Of a stretch of 64,000 nt of DNA, positions 1-7,253 are shown piece by piece (position 1 is the first letter of the stretch; each line of letters opens with the position of its first letter). The DNA lies in assembly GCA_965603205.1 (NCBI GenBank), contig CBFDCC010000004.1:186001-250000 (forward strand). Direction: 5' to 3'. The translations under genes were made by a program, and so were the position numbers. This stretch comes from Temperatibacter sp965603205. Its GTDB lineage: Bacteria > Pseudomonadota > Alphaproteobacteria > Sphingomonadales > Kordiimonadaceae. The notes under the pieces are model-generated. The model was given only the letters and a program-made list of their open reading frames with translations, was not told the DNA's origin and made no database searches.

Positions 1-607
1 AAAGACCAGATTCCATTACATTGGATTTTTCAGCACTACAAACACGCCCACCACGTTTACGGGCCATCTCAAAAGCCACCTTTGCGATACGCTCTATCTC
101 GCTCTCGTGATAACGCTGTGTGTTCACGCCTTCGCGTGTGCCATCTGGCAGTGTATTAATACCGCGAGGCTCACCAAAATAAACACCACCCGCTAGCTCG
201 CGTACAAATAAAATATCTAAACCAGATACAAGATGTTTTTTAAGGCTAGATGCATCCGCAAGTGCGTCAAAACACATGGCAGGACGCAGATTAGCGAAAA
301 CATCAAGCCCCTTACGTAGACCAAGTAGCCCTGCTTCTGGACGTAAATTATAGTCGGTTTTACCGTCCCATTGCGGCCCACCAACAGCACCCATAATCAC
401 AGCGTCACTAGATTGCGCCATTTTAAGCGCCGCATCAGTCAACGGTGTACCATGCGCCTCATAAGAACAACCACCAAGCAAATCCTCAGTGATATTAAAG
501 GTCACACCGCGGTTATCCTCAACCCATTTCAGCACGCGTTTCGCCTGATCTATAATTTCAGGGCCAATGCCGTCACCGGGAAATACTGCAATGTTAAATG
601 TTGTCAT
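1..607 (-). CDS. leuB: 3-isopropylmalate dehydrogenase, 3' part missing
   Basis: Catalyses the NAD-dependent oxidative decarboxylation of 3-isopropylmalate, the third step of leucine synthesis in the cytoplasm. Reading the minus strand from the ATG at 607 gives about 202 codons before the window edge cuts the gene. The N-terminus carries the family motif GDGIGPE (residues 11-17), then GAVGGPQWD (about 75-83), an LRPEAGLLGLRK stretch (about 90-101) and GGVYFGEPRG (about 150-160), all typical of LeuB. It lies downstream of leuC and leuD on the same strand, so leuC-leuD-leuB is the likely transcript order. The gap to leuD is 322 bp and full of short repeats. The only Shine-Dalgarno-like sequence before the start (GCGAGGAA) is partly made by the last repeat copy. 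The catalytic C-terminal half lies outside the window. Confidence 0.95.
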   Translation of the reverse strand, partial: MTTFNIAVFPGDGIGPEIIDQAKRVLKWVEDNRGVTFNITEDLLGGCSYEAHGTPLTDAALKMAQSSDAVIMGAVGGPQWDGKTDYNLRPEAGLLGLRKGLDVFANLRPAMCFDALADASSLKKHLVSGLDILFVRELAGGVYFGEPRGINTLPDGTREGVNTQRYHESEIERIAKVAFEMARKRGGRVCSAEKSNVMESGL

Positions 608-618
608 GTTATTTAGTT

Positions 619-665
619 CCTCGCATTAGCTCGGCCTCCTACTTAGTCGGTACGGCTTCGCCTAT
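619..665 (-). repeat. 47-bp dispersed repeat, copy 1
   Basis: On the plus strand it begins CCTCGCATTAGCTCGGCCTC and ends GGTACGGCTTCGCCTAT. On the minus (transcript) strand it ends GCGAGG, 11 bases before the leuB ATG, and so supplies the apparent ribosome-binding site. The central 8 bases differ from copies 2 and 3. Its inner GGCGAAGCC can form a tiny hairpin. Confidence 0.85.
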
Positions 666-677
666 TTATTTTTCAAA

Positions 678-723
678 CCTCGCATTAGCTCGGCCTCGAA
701 GTCTCTCGGTACGGCTTCGCTAT
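678..723 (-). repeat. 47-bp dispersed repeat, copy 2 (one base shorter)
   Basis: Identical to copy 3 except that the end reads TTCGCTAT instead of TTCGCCTAT. It lies between leuD and leuB. The centre reads GAAGTCTC, unlike copies 1 and 4. It is followed after 9 bases by a CGTCAT palindromic element, the same neighbour that copy 4 has. Confidence 0.85.
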
Positions 724-732
724 AATAATTTT

Positions 733-757
733 CGTCATTCCCGTGAAGACGGGAATC
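733..757. repeat. CGTCAT palindromic element, full copy
   Basis: The sequence runs CGTCATTCCCGTGAAG then ACGGGAATC. It folds as an 8-bp perfect stem (737-744 with 749-756) around a GAAG loop. Short 'CGTCATTCCCG' palindromes of this kind are common intergenic repeats in alphaproteobacteria. Related elements occur at 58906 and 59074, and a half copy lies at 3042. Confidence 0.75.
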
Positions 758-787
758 TTTATCCGTTCAAGCGCCACTAGTGTCTAC

Positions 788-834
788 CCTCGCATTAGCT
801 CGGCCTCGAAGTCTCTCGGTACGGCTTCGCCTAT
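788..834 (-). repeat. 47-bp dispersed repeat, copy 3
   Basis: Starts CCTCGCATTAGCTCGGCCTC and ends GGTACGGCTTCGCCTAT on the plus strand, with the same centre as copy 2. Read on the minus strand it has an open frame through its full length, but no start codon or ribosome-binding site in front of it. Together with copies 1 and 2 it fills most of the leuD-leuB gap. I see no gene in that 322-bp gap. Confidence 0.85.
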
Positions 835-929
835 ATGTGCATCTCCGCACTTTCATCTAATAGCAGCTTGCTGCATACCGAACGACTGTGAGGCGGCGAC
901 AATTCGCCGTTTCTTATAAATATCTTACC

Positions 930-1532
930 TTAACTATATAACCAAGGCGTGATTTTCTTGCGCCCTTCTTCATAAGCAGTGATAGCAGCATCTGATTGCA
1001 ACGTTGTCCCTATCTCATCAAGACCGTTTACCATCATATTCTGATGGGTCGCGTTATAGTCAAAGCTATAAGTCTCGCCATTAGAGCGCGTTACTGTCGT
1101 ATTATTCAGGTCCACAGCAATCTCGAGCCTTGCCTCAGCGTCAGCCATTAATGCGTCAATTTGATCCTGCGGTAGACATACAGTTAAAATACCATTTTTA
1201 ACGCAGTTAGACGCAAAAATATCCGCAAAACTAGGCGCGATAATACAGCGATAGCCCATATCACCAATGGCCCAAGGTGCATGCTCACGTGATGAACCAC
1301 AGCCAAAGTTGTTACCTGTTACCAAAATTTCGGCATCCGCATAATCAGGATTATCAAAGATATTTTCAACCGCTGCACCATCAGCGTCTTGGCGAATAGT
1401 TTCAAAAGCATGTTTACCAAGGCCTGTGCGTTTGATTGTCTTCAGGTACTGGGCACTAATGATGATATCAGTATCAATATTTGCCCGTGGGAAAGGCGTA
1501 GCGATAGAAGTTAATGTTGTAAAAGCTTTCAT
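930..1532 (-). CDS. leuD: 3-isopropylmalate dehydratase small subunit
   Basis: Small subunit of the isomerase that turns 2-isopropylmalate into 3-isopropylmalate; it works as a heterodimer with LeuC in the cytoplasm. The protein is 200 residues, the normal length for LeuD, starting MKAFTTLTSIATPFPRANID. Family landmarks are the RANIDTDIII stretch (about 18-27) and NFGCGSSREHAPWA (about 75-88), the swivel-domain substrate loop. An upstream start at 1652 would add 40 residues, but these overlap the end of leuC and do not resemble the family. The ATG at 1532 has AAGGAA about 7 bases upstream and follows the leuC stop by 16 bases, so the two subunits are probably translated from one message. Confidence 0.97.
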   Translation of the reverse strand: MKAFTTLTSIATPFPRANIDTDIIISAQYLKTIKRTGLGKHAFETIRQDADGAAVENIFDNPDYADAEILVTGNNFGCGSSREHAPWAIGDMGYRCIIAPSFADIFASNCVKNGILTVCLPQDQIDALMADAEARLEIAVDLNNTTVTRSNGETYSFDYNATHQNMMVNGLDEIGTTLQSDAAITAYEEGRKKITPWLYS

Positions 1533-1548
1533 CCGTCTATTCCTTTTC

Positions 1549-2949
1549 TTAAAAATTTCTAGCGTCAACAAAGTGACCAGCGATCGCAGCAGCAGCTGCC
1601 ATTGCAGGTGATACAAGGTGGCTGCGCACACCTGGTCCTTGGCGACCAACAAAGTTACGGTTACTTGTTGAGGCTACTCTCTCACCTGGTTCTGCCTTAT
1701 CTGGGTTCATCGCAAGACACATAGAGCATCCCGGCTCGCGCCACTCAAAGCCTGCTTCAAGGAATATCTTATCAAGCCCCTCTTCTTCGGCCTGAAGTTT
1801 TACAAGACCAGAACCTGGCACGATGAGCGCCTCAACGATATTATCTGCAACCTTGCGGCCCTTAATCATGCCCGCTGCCTCACGAAGATCCTCAATACGG
1901 CTATTAGTACAAGATCCAACAAACACACGATCAACCTTAACTGTGTCCATCGCCTCGCCAGCAGTTAGCCCCATATACTCTAATGATTTTTCTGCTGCCG
2001 AAGCCTTGCTAGGATCGCTAAAGCTGCTAGGCGCTGGTACATTACCTGTTACAGGCACTACATCCTCAGGGCTTGTACCCCATGTTACAAGTGGCACAAT
2101 TTCGTTGCCATCAATTGAAATTTCTTTATCAAATACAGCATCTTTGTCAGACACTAATGACTTCCAATAGGTCACAGCGGCATTCCACTGACCTGCTTTT
2201 GGTGCGCGTGGACGGCCTTGTAAATAATTAAATGTTGTCTCATCAGGTGCAACCAGACCAGCGCGAGCCCCAGCCTCAATAGACATATTACATAGTGTCA
2301 TGCGACCTTCCATCGACAGGCTTTCAATCAGTGAACCCGCATATTCAATCACATACCCAGTACCGCCAGCAGTGCCGAGGGTGCCAATAACCGCAAGTGC
2401 TACATCTTTGGCTGAACAACCAAATGGTAACTTACCGTCTATATTCACACGCAATGTCTTAGATTTTTTCATCACCAACGTCTGCGTTGCAAAGCAATGC
2501 TCAATCTCTGATGTACCAATACCGAACGCTAGCGCGCCAAATGCACCATGGGTAGCTGTGTGACTATCACCGCATACCATCGTAACGCCCGGCTGTGTTA
2601 GGCCTTGTTCTGGGCCTACTACATGGACGATACCTTGGCGAATATCCTCTAGGGGAATATATTCGACGCCAAATTCCTTAACATTAGTTTCTAGAGCCTC
2701 CAATTGCTCGATAGAGCTAGGATCAGGATTAGGTAAATGTCTATCTTTTGTCGCAACGTTATGATCGGGTACGGCTAGGTTTTTTTCTGGGCAACGCAGG
2801 GTACGACCAGCAATGCGCAGTCCCTCAAATGCTTGAGGTGACGTGACTTCATGAACCATATGGCAGTCGATATACATCAGTCCAATACCGTTACCACGGT
2901 CTTCAACTAAATGATGATCCCATATCTTTTCATACATAGTCTTTGGCAT
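1549..2949 (-). CDS. leuC: 3-isopropylmalate dehydratase large subunit
   Basis: Large catalytic subunit of isopropylmalate isomerase, an aconitase-family enzyme with a [4Fe-4S] cluster, used in leucine synthesis. At 466 residues it has the usual length. The three cluster cysteines are visible in VGSCTNSR (about residue 347) and in GCSMC (about 407-410). The N-terminus MPKTMYEKIWDHH and the GDSHTATHGAFG stretch (about 130-141) are typical. The ATG at 2949 is preceded by AGGAG, 7 bases away. The gene is the first of the leuCDB group; upstream lie a 47-bp repeat copy, half of a palindromic element and then the rplS operon terminator, so leuC probably has its own promoter between about 2985 and 3120. 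I could not pick a convincing one. Confidence 0.97.
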   Translation of the reverse strand: MPKTMYEKIWDHHLVEDRGNGIGLMYIDCHMVHEVTSPQAFEGLRIAGRTLRCPEKNLAVPDHNVATKDRHLPNPDPSSIEQLEALETNVKEFGVEYIPLEDIRQGIVHVVGPEQGLTQPGVTMVCGDSHTATHGAFGALAFGIGTSEIEHCFATQTLVMKKSKTLRVNIDGKLPFGCSAKDVALAVIGTLGTAGGTGYVIEYAGSLIESLSMEGRMTLCNMSIEAGARAGLVAPDETTFNYLQGRPRAPKAGQWNAAVTYWKSLVSDKDAVFDKEISIDGNEIVPLVTWGTSPEDVVPVTGNVPAPSSFSDPSKASAAEKSLEYMGLTAGEAMDTVKVDRVFVGSCTNSRIEDLREAAGMIKGRKVADNIVEALIVPGSGLVKLQAEEEGLDKIFLEAGFEWREPGCSMCLAMNPDKAEPGERVASTSNRNFVGRQGPGVRSHLVSPAMAAAAAIAGHFVDARNF

Positions 2950-2988
2950 AACTTACTCCTGTTTTTTTTTAAATCCCTGTCGGGATAC

Positions 2989-3035
2989 CCTCGCATTAGC
3001 TCGGCCTCCCACTTGGTCGGTACGGCTTCGCCTAT
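2989..3035 (-). repeat. 47-bp dispersed repeat, copy 4
   Basis: Lies in the leuC leader, about 40 bases before the start codon. It shares both ends with copies 1-3; its centre (CCACTTGG) resembles copy 1 (CTACTTAG). It is again followed on the plus strand by CGTCATTCCCGTGAA (3042-3056), a half copy of the palindromic element. The two repeats therefore travel side by side at two places. Confidence 0.85.
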
Positions 3036-3041
3036 ATATAT

Positions 3042-3056
3042 CGTCATTCCCGTGAA
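3042..3056. repeat. CGTCAT palindromic element, left half only
   Basis: CGTCATTCCCGTGAA matches the first 15 bases of the full element at 733. The right arm of the stem is missing, so this copy cannot fold. It looks like a decayed or truncated copy beside repeat copy 4. Confidence 0.6.
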
Positions 3057-3118
3057 GAGCAAAAGACTTAGTGCGCTAAGCTATATCATACAGTTACATA
3101 TGTATCTATCGTGATGAC

Positions 3119-3152
3119 ACAAAAACGGGGTGGACATTAAGCCCACCCCGAA
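3119..3152 (-). terminator. Intrinsic terminator after rplS
   Basis: On the minus strand CGGGGTGG and CCACCCCG pair across an 11-base loop and are followed directly by TTTTTGTG. This is a textbook Rho-independent terminator. It sits 48 bases past the rplS stop and separates the ffh-rplS block from leuCDB. Confidence 0.88.
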
Positions 3153-3199
3153 TTTGGTATTCATCATTGGCTTATTAAGCACAAAGTCCAGCTAAAAGC

Positions 3200-3580
3200 T
3201 TACTTCTTTGCTTTACGGTGCCAATCTGTCTTTTCTTTAATACGTGCAGACTTTCCACGACGTGTACGTAGGTAATAAAGCTTAGAGCGACGTACTTTAC
3301 CACGACGAACAACCTCGATACCTTCTACAACTGGGCCATATAGTGGGAATACGCGTTCAACGCCTTCACCATATGAAATCTTACGTACGGTAAAGTTAGA
3401 GCTAATGCCCTTATTACCTTTAGCAATACAAACGCCTTCAAAGATCTGAGTACGTTCGCGCTCGCCCTCTTTTACTTTAACGGCAACTTTAAGTGTATCA
3501 CCAGCGCCAAATTTTGGAAGGTCTTTGCCTTCGCTCATCTTAGCGATTTGCTCTGCTTCGAGCTTTTGAATAATATTCAT
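3200..3580 (-). CDS. rplS: 50S ribosomal protein L19
   Basis: Protein of the large ribosomal subunit, located at the interface with the small subunit. It has 126 residues and starts MNIIQKLEAEQIAKM. The core contains the L19 signature region KVKEGERERTQIFEGVCIA (about 32-50) and the ending LYYLRTRRGKSARIKEK (about 101-117). It is the last gene of the rpsP-rimM-trmD-rplS group: its ATG shares one base with the trmD stop codon (TAATG), which suggests translational coupling. A strong intrinsic terminator follows. Confidence 0.97.
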   Translation of the reverse strand: MNIIQKLEAEQIAKMSEGKDLPKFGAGDTLKVAVKVKEGERERTQIFEGVCIAKGNKGISSNFTVRKISYGEGVERVFPLYGPVVEGIEVVRRGKVRRSKLYYLRTRRGKSARIKEKTDWHRKAKK

Positions 3581-4317
3581 TATCGTCTACTTTTCTCTAG
3601 CTTATCCCGCTCATAGGTCGACCAGAGATCTGGCCTACGTAACCGAGTCATTTTTTCACTCTCATCAAGCCGCCACTGGGCGACCCGTTTATGGTTCCCA
3701 CTTGTAAGAACCTCGGGAATTTCCATCCCGTTCCAAACCTGCGGTCTGGTATATTGAGGGTACTCTAAGAGTCCCCCCGAAAAACTTTCTTCCTCTAGCG
3801 TTTCGACCTTTCCCATCACACCGGGAATTAACCGAACCACCGAGTCGAGCATTGCCATTGCCGCTGGCTCTCCACCAGACAAAATGAAATCACCAAGGCT
3901 AACCTCTTCGATTTCATGCGCAACAAGCACCCGCTCGTCGACCCCTTCAAAACGACCACACAAGATGGTCACACCACCTGCATCCAGCCATTCCTGCGCT
4001 TTTGCCTGATCAAACTGACGTCCACGCGGGGACATATACACCACAGGTTTACCTTCGCCCATCTCCGCTTTTGCAGCGTCAACAGCCTTAGATAACACAT
4101 CAGCGCGCAGCACCATCCCTGGGCCGCCACCCGAAGGTGTATCATCAACATTTCGGTGCTTATTGTCTGAAAAATCACGAATGTCCAGTGTTTTTAATGA
4201 CCAATGTCCTTGCGTCAATCCTTTACCTGCTAATGACTTGCCGAGAAACCCCGGAAACATGTCAGGAAAGATCGTTAGAACAGTGGCTTTAAAAGCTGTA
4301 TTTTCGTCTTGATCCAT
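3580..4317 (-). CDS. trmD: tRNA (guanine-N1)-methyltransferase
   Basis: SPOUT-class enzyme that methylates G37 next to the anticodon of several tRNAs, using S-adenosylmethionine, to prevent +1 frameshifting. It has 245 residues. The start region has TVLTIFPDMFPG (about 13-24), then the conserved GGGPGMVLRADVL loop (about 63-75), ILCGRFEGVDERV (about 117-129) and the trefoil-knot segment LSGGEPAAMAMLDSV (about 145-159). It is coupled on both sides: its start overlaps the rimM stop by one base (TGATG) and its stop overlaps the rplS start. This arrangement is the standard bacterial ribosome-maturation operon. Confidence 0.97.
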   Translation of the reverse strand: MDQDENTAFKATVLTIFPDMFPGFLGKSLAGKGLTQGHWSLKTLDIRDFSDNKHRNVDDTPSGGGPGMVLRADVLSKAVDAAKAEMGEGKPVVYMSPRGRQFDQAKAQEWLDAGGVTILCGRFEGVDERVLVAHEIEEVSLGDFILSGGEPAAMAMLDSVVRLIPGVMGKVETLEEESFSGGLLEYPQYTRPQVWNGMEIPEVLTSGNHKRVAQWRLDESEKMTRLRRPDLWSTYERDKLEKSRR

Positions 4318-4964
4318 CAGATTAAATCAGCACCTTTTTTACCTTCTGCTGCTTCTTCTTTTGACGCGTCGGTCGGCACTTCTACTTGTGTCGATATCCA
4401 CTCATCAAAAGCAACCACAACACGCCCTGCTGCAATATCTACCACAGGCACCCATTCCTTGAGGAACGGTACAAGCGCGAAACGACCAATACCCTTAACT
4501 GCCTTAGGCATGACGATTTCAAGCAGATCGCCTGACCCGTAATTTTCAACGGATTTAATATGCCCAACTGGATTGGCGTCACGATCAACAACTTCAAGCC
4601 CTATTAGGTCAGCAAGAAAATATTCATCTTCATCTGCTGTCTCGCCAATGGCTTCACGCGGAACAAAAAGCTGTGTCCCGTTTAAAAGCTGTGCGTCCTC
4701 GCGGTTTGTAATACCTTCGACTTGGGCGGCAAAACCACCCTTGATCACTTTACTTACCTTGAATGACACTATTGGACCATTAGCCCCTTTATGTATCGCA
4801 TCAAAGTTTTTGATGGCTTTTGGATCATCGGTAAACGAGCGTAAGCGAACATCACCTCTAACGCCGTGGGCACCGCTAAACATACCAACGCACACCCATC
4901 CGTCTTCGACGCCTTGACTGCGTCGATCTTCAGATACCTGTGATGATATTGGCATGTGTGACAT
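4317..4964 (-). CDS. rimM: 16S rRNA processing protein RimM
   Basis: Assembly factor for the 30S subunit; it binds ribosomal protein S19 and helps the head domain mature. The protein has 215 residues: an N-terminal RimM domain beginning VGMFSGAHGVRGDVRL (about 27-42) and a C-terminal PRC-barrel domain (about 115-190) with LIGLEVVDRD. The start at 4964 was chosen because GAGGTG lies about 6 bases upstream; a second ATG three codons later is possible. The last 20 residues are charged and lysine- and glutamate-rich, a variable tail. It sits 43 bp after rpsP and overlaps trmD. Confidence 0.95.
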   Translation of the reverse strand: MSHMPISSQVSEDRRSQGVEDGWVCVGMFSGAHGVRGDVRLRSFTDDPKAIKNFDAIHKGANGPIVSFKVSKVIKGGFAAQVEGITNREDAQLLNGTQLFVPREAIGETADEDEYFLADLIGLEVVDRDANPVGHIKSVENYGSGDLLEIVMPKAVKGIGRFALVPFLKEWVPVVDIAAGRVVVAFDEWISTQVEVPTDASKEEAAEGKKGADLI

Positions 4965-5007
4965 GTGCCCACCTCATTTTTTGGTCGATCAGTTCAAATT
5001 CTACTGA

Positions 5008-5439
5008 TTACTCAGCAGTTGCTTCTTCAGCAGCAGCTTCAACAGGAGCTTCTTCAACAGGAGCCGGCGCAGCCGCAGCTTCAGCAGCAGCTTCAGCAAG
5101 TGCAGCAGCTTTATCAGCACGCTCTTCAGCGCGATTTACAGCATTTGTACCTGGCGCACCTTTTATTGGGTTAGCACGCTTTTTAGCTTCTAAGATGCCC
5201 GCAGCTTCTAGAAAACGCTGAACACGATCAGAAGGTCTAGCGCCTTTTGACATCCAGTCTTTGATCTTATCAGCATCAAACTGTACACGATCTTCGCTAT
5301 CTTTTGGCAACATTGGGTTATAAGAACCAACACGCTCGATATAACGACCATCACGTGGCATGCGGCTGTCCGCAACAACGATACGGTAGTAAGGACGCTT
5401 TTTTGCACCAGCGCGTGCAAGACGAATTGAAGTAGCCAT
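5008..5439 (-). CDS. rpsP: 30S ribosomal protein S16 with Ala/Glu-rich tail
   Basis: Small-subunit ribosomal protein needed for 30S assembly. The first 80 or so residues are the canonical S16 fold: MATSIRLARAGAKKRPYYRI, then DSRMPRDGRYIERVGSYNP. The full protein is 143 residues because of a tail from about residue 108 built almost wholly of alanine, glutamate and proline. Such tails are usual in alphaproteobacterial S16. The tail is encoded by repetitive GCAGCTTC-type DNA, which creates long meaningless open frames on the other strand. AAGGAAA lies before the ATG. It is 74 bp downstream of ffh and 43 bp upstream of rimM. Confidence 0.96.
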   Translation of the reverse strand: MATSIRLARAGAKKRPYYRIVVADSRMPRDGRYIERVGSYNPMLPKDSEDRVQFDADKIKDWMSKGARPSDRVQRFLEAAGILEAKKRANPIKGAPGTNAVNRAEERADKAAALAEAAAEAAAAPAPVEEAPVEAAAEEATAE

Positions 5440-5513
5440 AATATTTTCCTTTTATTTACTTCTTTATAGGTCTGCCCCTGCGGATCAGATCCCAATTAGT
5501 TAATCTCGTTATG

Positions 5514-6938
5514 TTATTTTAGTAATTTATCAAATCCGGGAGGAAGACCGCCACCCATGCCACCAGGCATGCCGCCGCCCATTCCACCGGGCATCCCACC
5601 CATCATAGACCCAAGATTAGGCATTTTACCGCCCTTGCCCATTTTGGACATTTTCTTCATCATCTTGGACATCTGTAGGTGCATTTTCAGTAATTTATTC
5701 ACTTCTTGAACCGATGTGCCTGATCCTGCTGCAACGCGCTTTTTACGACTAGCATTCAACAAGGCTGGCTTTGTCCGTTCAATCTTTGTCATGGAATTGA
5801 TAATCGCTTCTTGGCGCTTGAACATGCTATCGCCATCAGGATTACTAGCCATCGCTTGTTTGATCTTACCCACGCCCGGCAGCATTGATAGCACGCCCTT
5901 CATGCCGCCCATCTTCGCCATCTGGCGTAATTGGTCACGTAGATCATTTAGGTCAAACTGACCTTTGGCCATTTTTTTGGCTAATTTATCTGCGTCGTCT
6001 TTGTCGATAGTCTCTGCTGCTTTTTCCACAAGGGATACAACATCGCCCATGCCAAGAATACGACTTGCAACACGCTCGGGATGAAACTCCTCTAGCGCGT
6101 CCATTTTCTCGCCAACACCAACCAGCTTGATCGGCTTGCCCGTTACGGCCCGCATTGATAACGCAGCACCGCCGCGACCATCGCCGTCCATACGCGTTAG
6201 CACAACGCCCGTGATACCAATTTGGCCGTCAAATTCGGTTGCCACGTTAACGGCGTCCTGACCTGTTAGGCTATCGGCTACAAGGATTGTCTCTTTTGGC
6301 TTAATCAGATCACGGACAGCAACAACCTCACTCATGAGGTCAGCGTCAACATGCATACGGCCCGCCGTATCAAACATCACAACGTCAAAACCTTGCAGGC
6401 GTGCAGCGTCTAGCGCGCGGCGGGCAATATCAACGGGCTGTTGGCCTTCAACGATTGGCAGTGTCTTAACGTCTATTTGCTCACCTAGAATTTTTAGCTG
6501 TTCTTGGGCCGCAGGACGACGGGTATCAAGCGATACCATCAGTACTTTTTTCTTGTCTTTTTCAGTAAGGCGTTTCGCGACCTTGGCTGTAGTGGTCGTC
6601 TTACCAGAACCTTGCAGACCAACCATTAACATCGGAACGGGTGGTAATGCTTCTAATTCTAGACCTTGCGCCTCTGACCCAAGCATCGCGACAAGCTCGT
6701 CATTAACGATTTTGACGACCTGTTGACCCGGCGTGACAGACTTCATCACCGTGTGGCCGACAGCCTTTTCTTTGACCTTATTAATGAAGCTTTTAACGAC
6801 AGGCAGTGCAACATCGGCCTCTAGCAGCGCCACACGCACTTCACGCATGGCATCACTGACGTCCGATTCTTTTAGGGCACCACGGCGTTTTAAACCGTCT
6901 AAAATCCCACTTAATTTATCTGACAGATTGTCAAACAT
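5514..6938 (-). CDS. ffh: Signal recognition particle protein Ffh
   Basis: GTPase of the signal recognition particle; it binds signal sequences and 4.5S RNA and hands ribosomes to FtsY at the membrane. The protein is 474 residues with an N-terminal helical bundle, the G domain with GLQGSGKTTTTAKVA (about 105-119), DTAGR (about 190) and TRMDGDGRGG (about 248-257), and a methionine-rich M domain ending in Gly-Met-Pro repeats. I chose the ATG at 6938 (MFDNLSDKLSGIL) because family members begin this way; an ATG four codons upstream (6950) is equally possible, and neither has a clear Shine-Dalgarno. A two-hairpin RNA leader lies upstream. The gene heads the rpsP-rimM-trmD-rplS block. Confidence 0.97.
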   Translation of the reverse strand: MFDNLSDKLSGILDGLKRRGALKESDVSDAMREVRVALLEADVALPVVKSFINKVKEKAVGHTVMKSVTPGQQVVKIVNDELVAMLGSEAQGLELEALPPVPMLMVGLQGSGKTTTTAKVAKRLTEKDKKKVLMVSLDTRRPAAQEQLKILGEQIDVKTLPIVEGQQPVDIARRALDAARLQGFDVVMFDTAGRMHVDADLMSEVVAVRDLIKPKETILVADSLTGQDAVNVATEFDGQIGITGVVLTRMDGDGRGGAALSMRAVTGKPIKLVGVGEKMDALEEFHPERVASRILGMGDVVSLVEKAAETIDKDDADKLAKKMAKGQFDLNDLRDQLRQMAKMGGMKGVLSMLPGVGKIKQAMASNPDGDSMFKRQEAIINSMTKIERTKPALLNASRKKRVAAGSGTSVQEVNKLLKMHLQMSKMMKKMSKMGKGGKMPNLGSMMGGMPGGMGGGMPGGMGGGLPPGFDKLLK

Positions 6939-7020
6939 ATGGCAAAGCATCCCAATATTACGCGATATTACGCGTTTAAATTCAATATCTTACAGCAAAG
7001 TTGAAACCATACGCAAAAAT

Positions 7021-7076
7021 CACCAGCGGGCGAAACTCGCTGACTGGTGGGTATCCGTACTTTCGTAGTGGGACAC
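7021..7076 (-). promoter_or_regulatory. Two-hairpin leader RNA upstream of ffh
   Basis: Read on the minus strand, the first hairpin (7076-7051) pairs GTGTCC with GGATAC and closes on a TAC-GAAA-GTA tetraloop stem. The second (7049-7021) pairs CACCAG with CTGGTG and encloses a GCGA-GTT-TCGC stem. It is followed by ATTTTTG, so the second hairpin resembles an attenuator. The ffh start is about 80 bases further on. I recall that an ffh-associated RNA motif has been described, but I cannot check a match here. The rest of the 315-bp gap (6939-7253) shows no gene. Confidence 0.55.
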
Positions 7077-7253
7077 GTATAATTTTCATACTTTTATGTA
7101 AAAGCAAGAGTTACCTAGGCTTCTGATCATGTTTTGTCAATAAAAATAGCCCTCATGTCGCCCTATTTATTACGAAAATACTTTTCATTTACATTTCTTG
7201 CATCTAGCATCACAAAAATATCGGGCCAAAATATCAGGGAAGTATATTAATCA

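Noticed and set aside
371..616. 81-residue open frame on the plus strand
   Set aside because: It is antisense to leuB, which is supported by strong motifs.
1533..1652. N-terminal extension of leuD
   Set aside because: It overlaps the end of leuC, has no match to LeuD, and the inner ATG at 1532 has a good ribosome-binding site.
2974..2989. ATCCC-GACA-GGGAT hairpin in the leuC leader as an attenuator
   Set aside because: The stem is only 5 bp and is followed by AAAAAAAAA on the transcript strand, not T; I also found no leucine-rich leader peptide.
4940..5221. Long open frames on the plus strand with alanine/serine or glutamine/leucine repeats
   Set aside because: They are antisense to the repetitive Ala/Glu tail of rpsP, whose DNA gives open frames in several phases; there is no ribosome-binding site.
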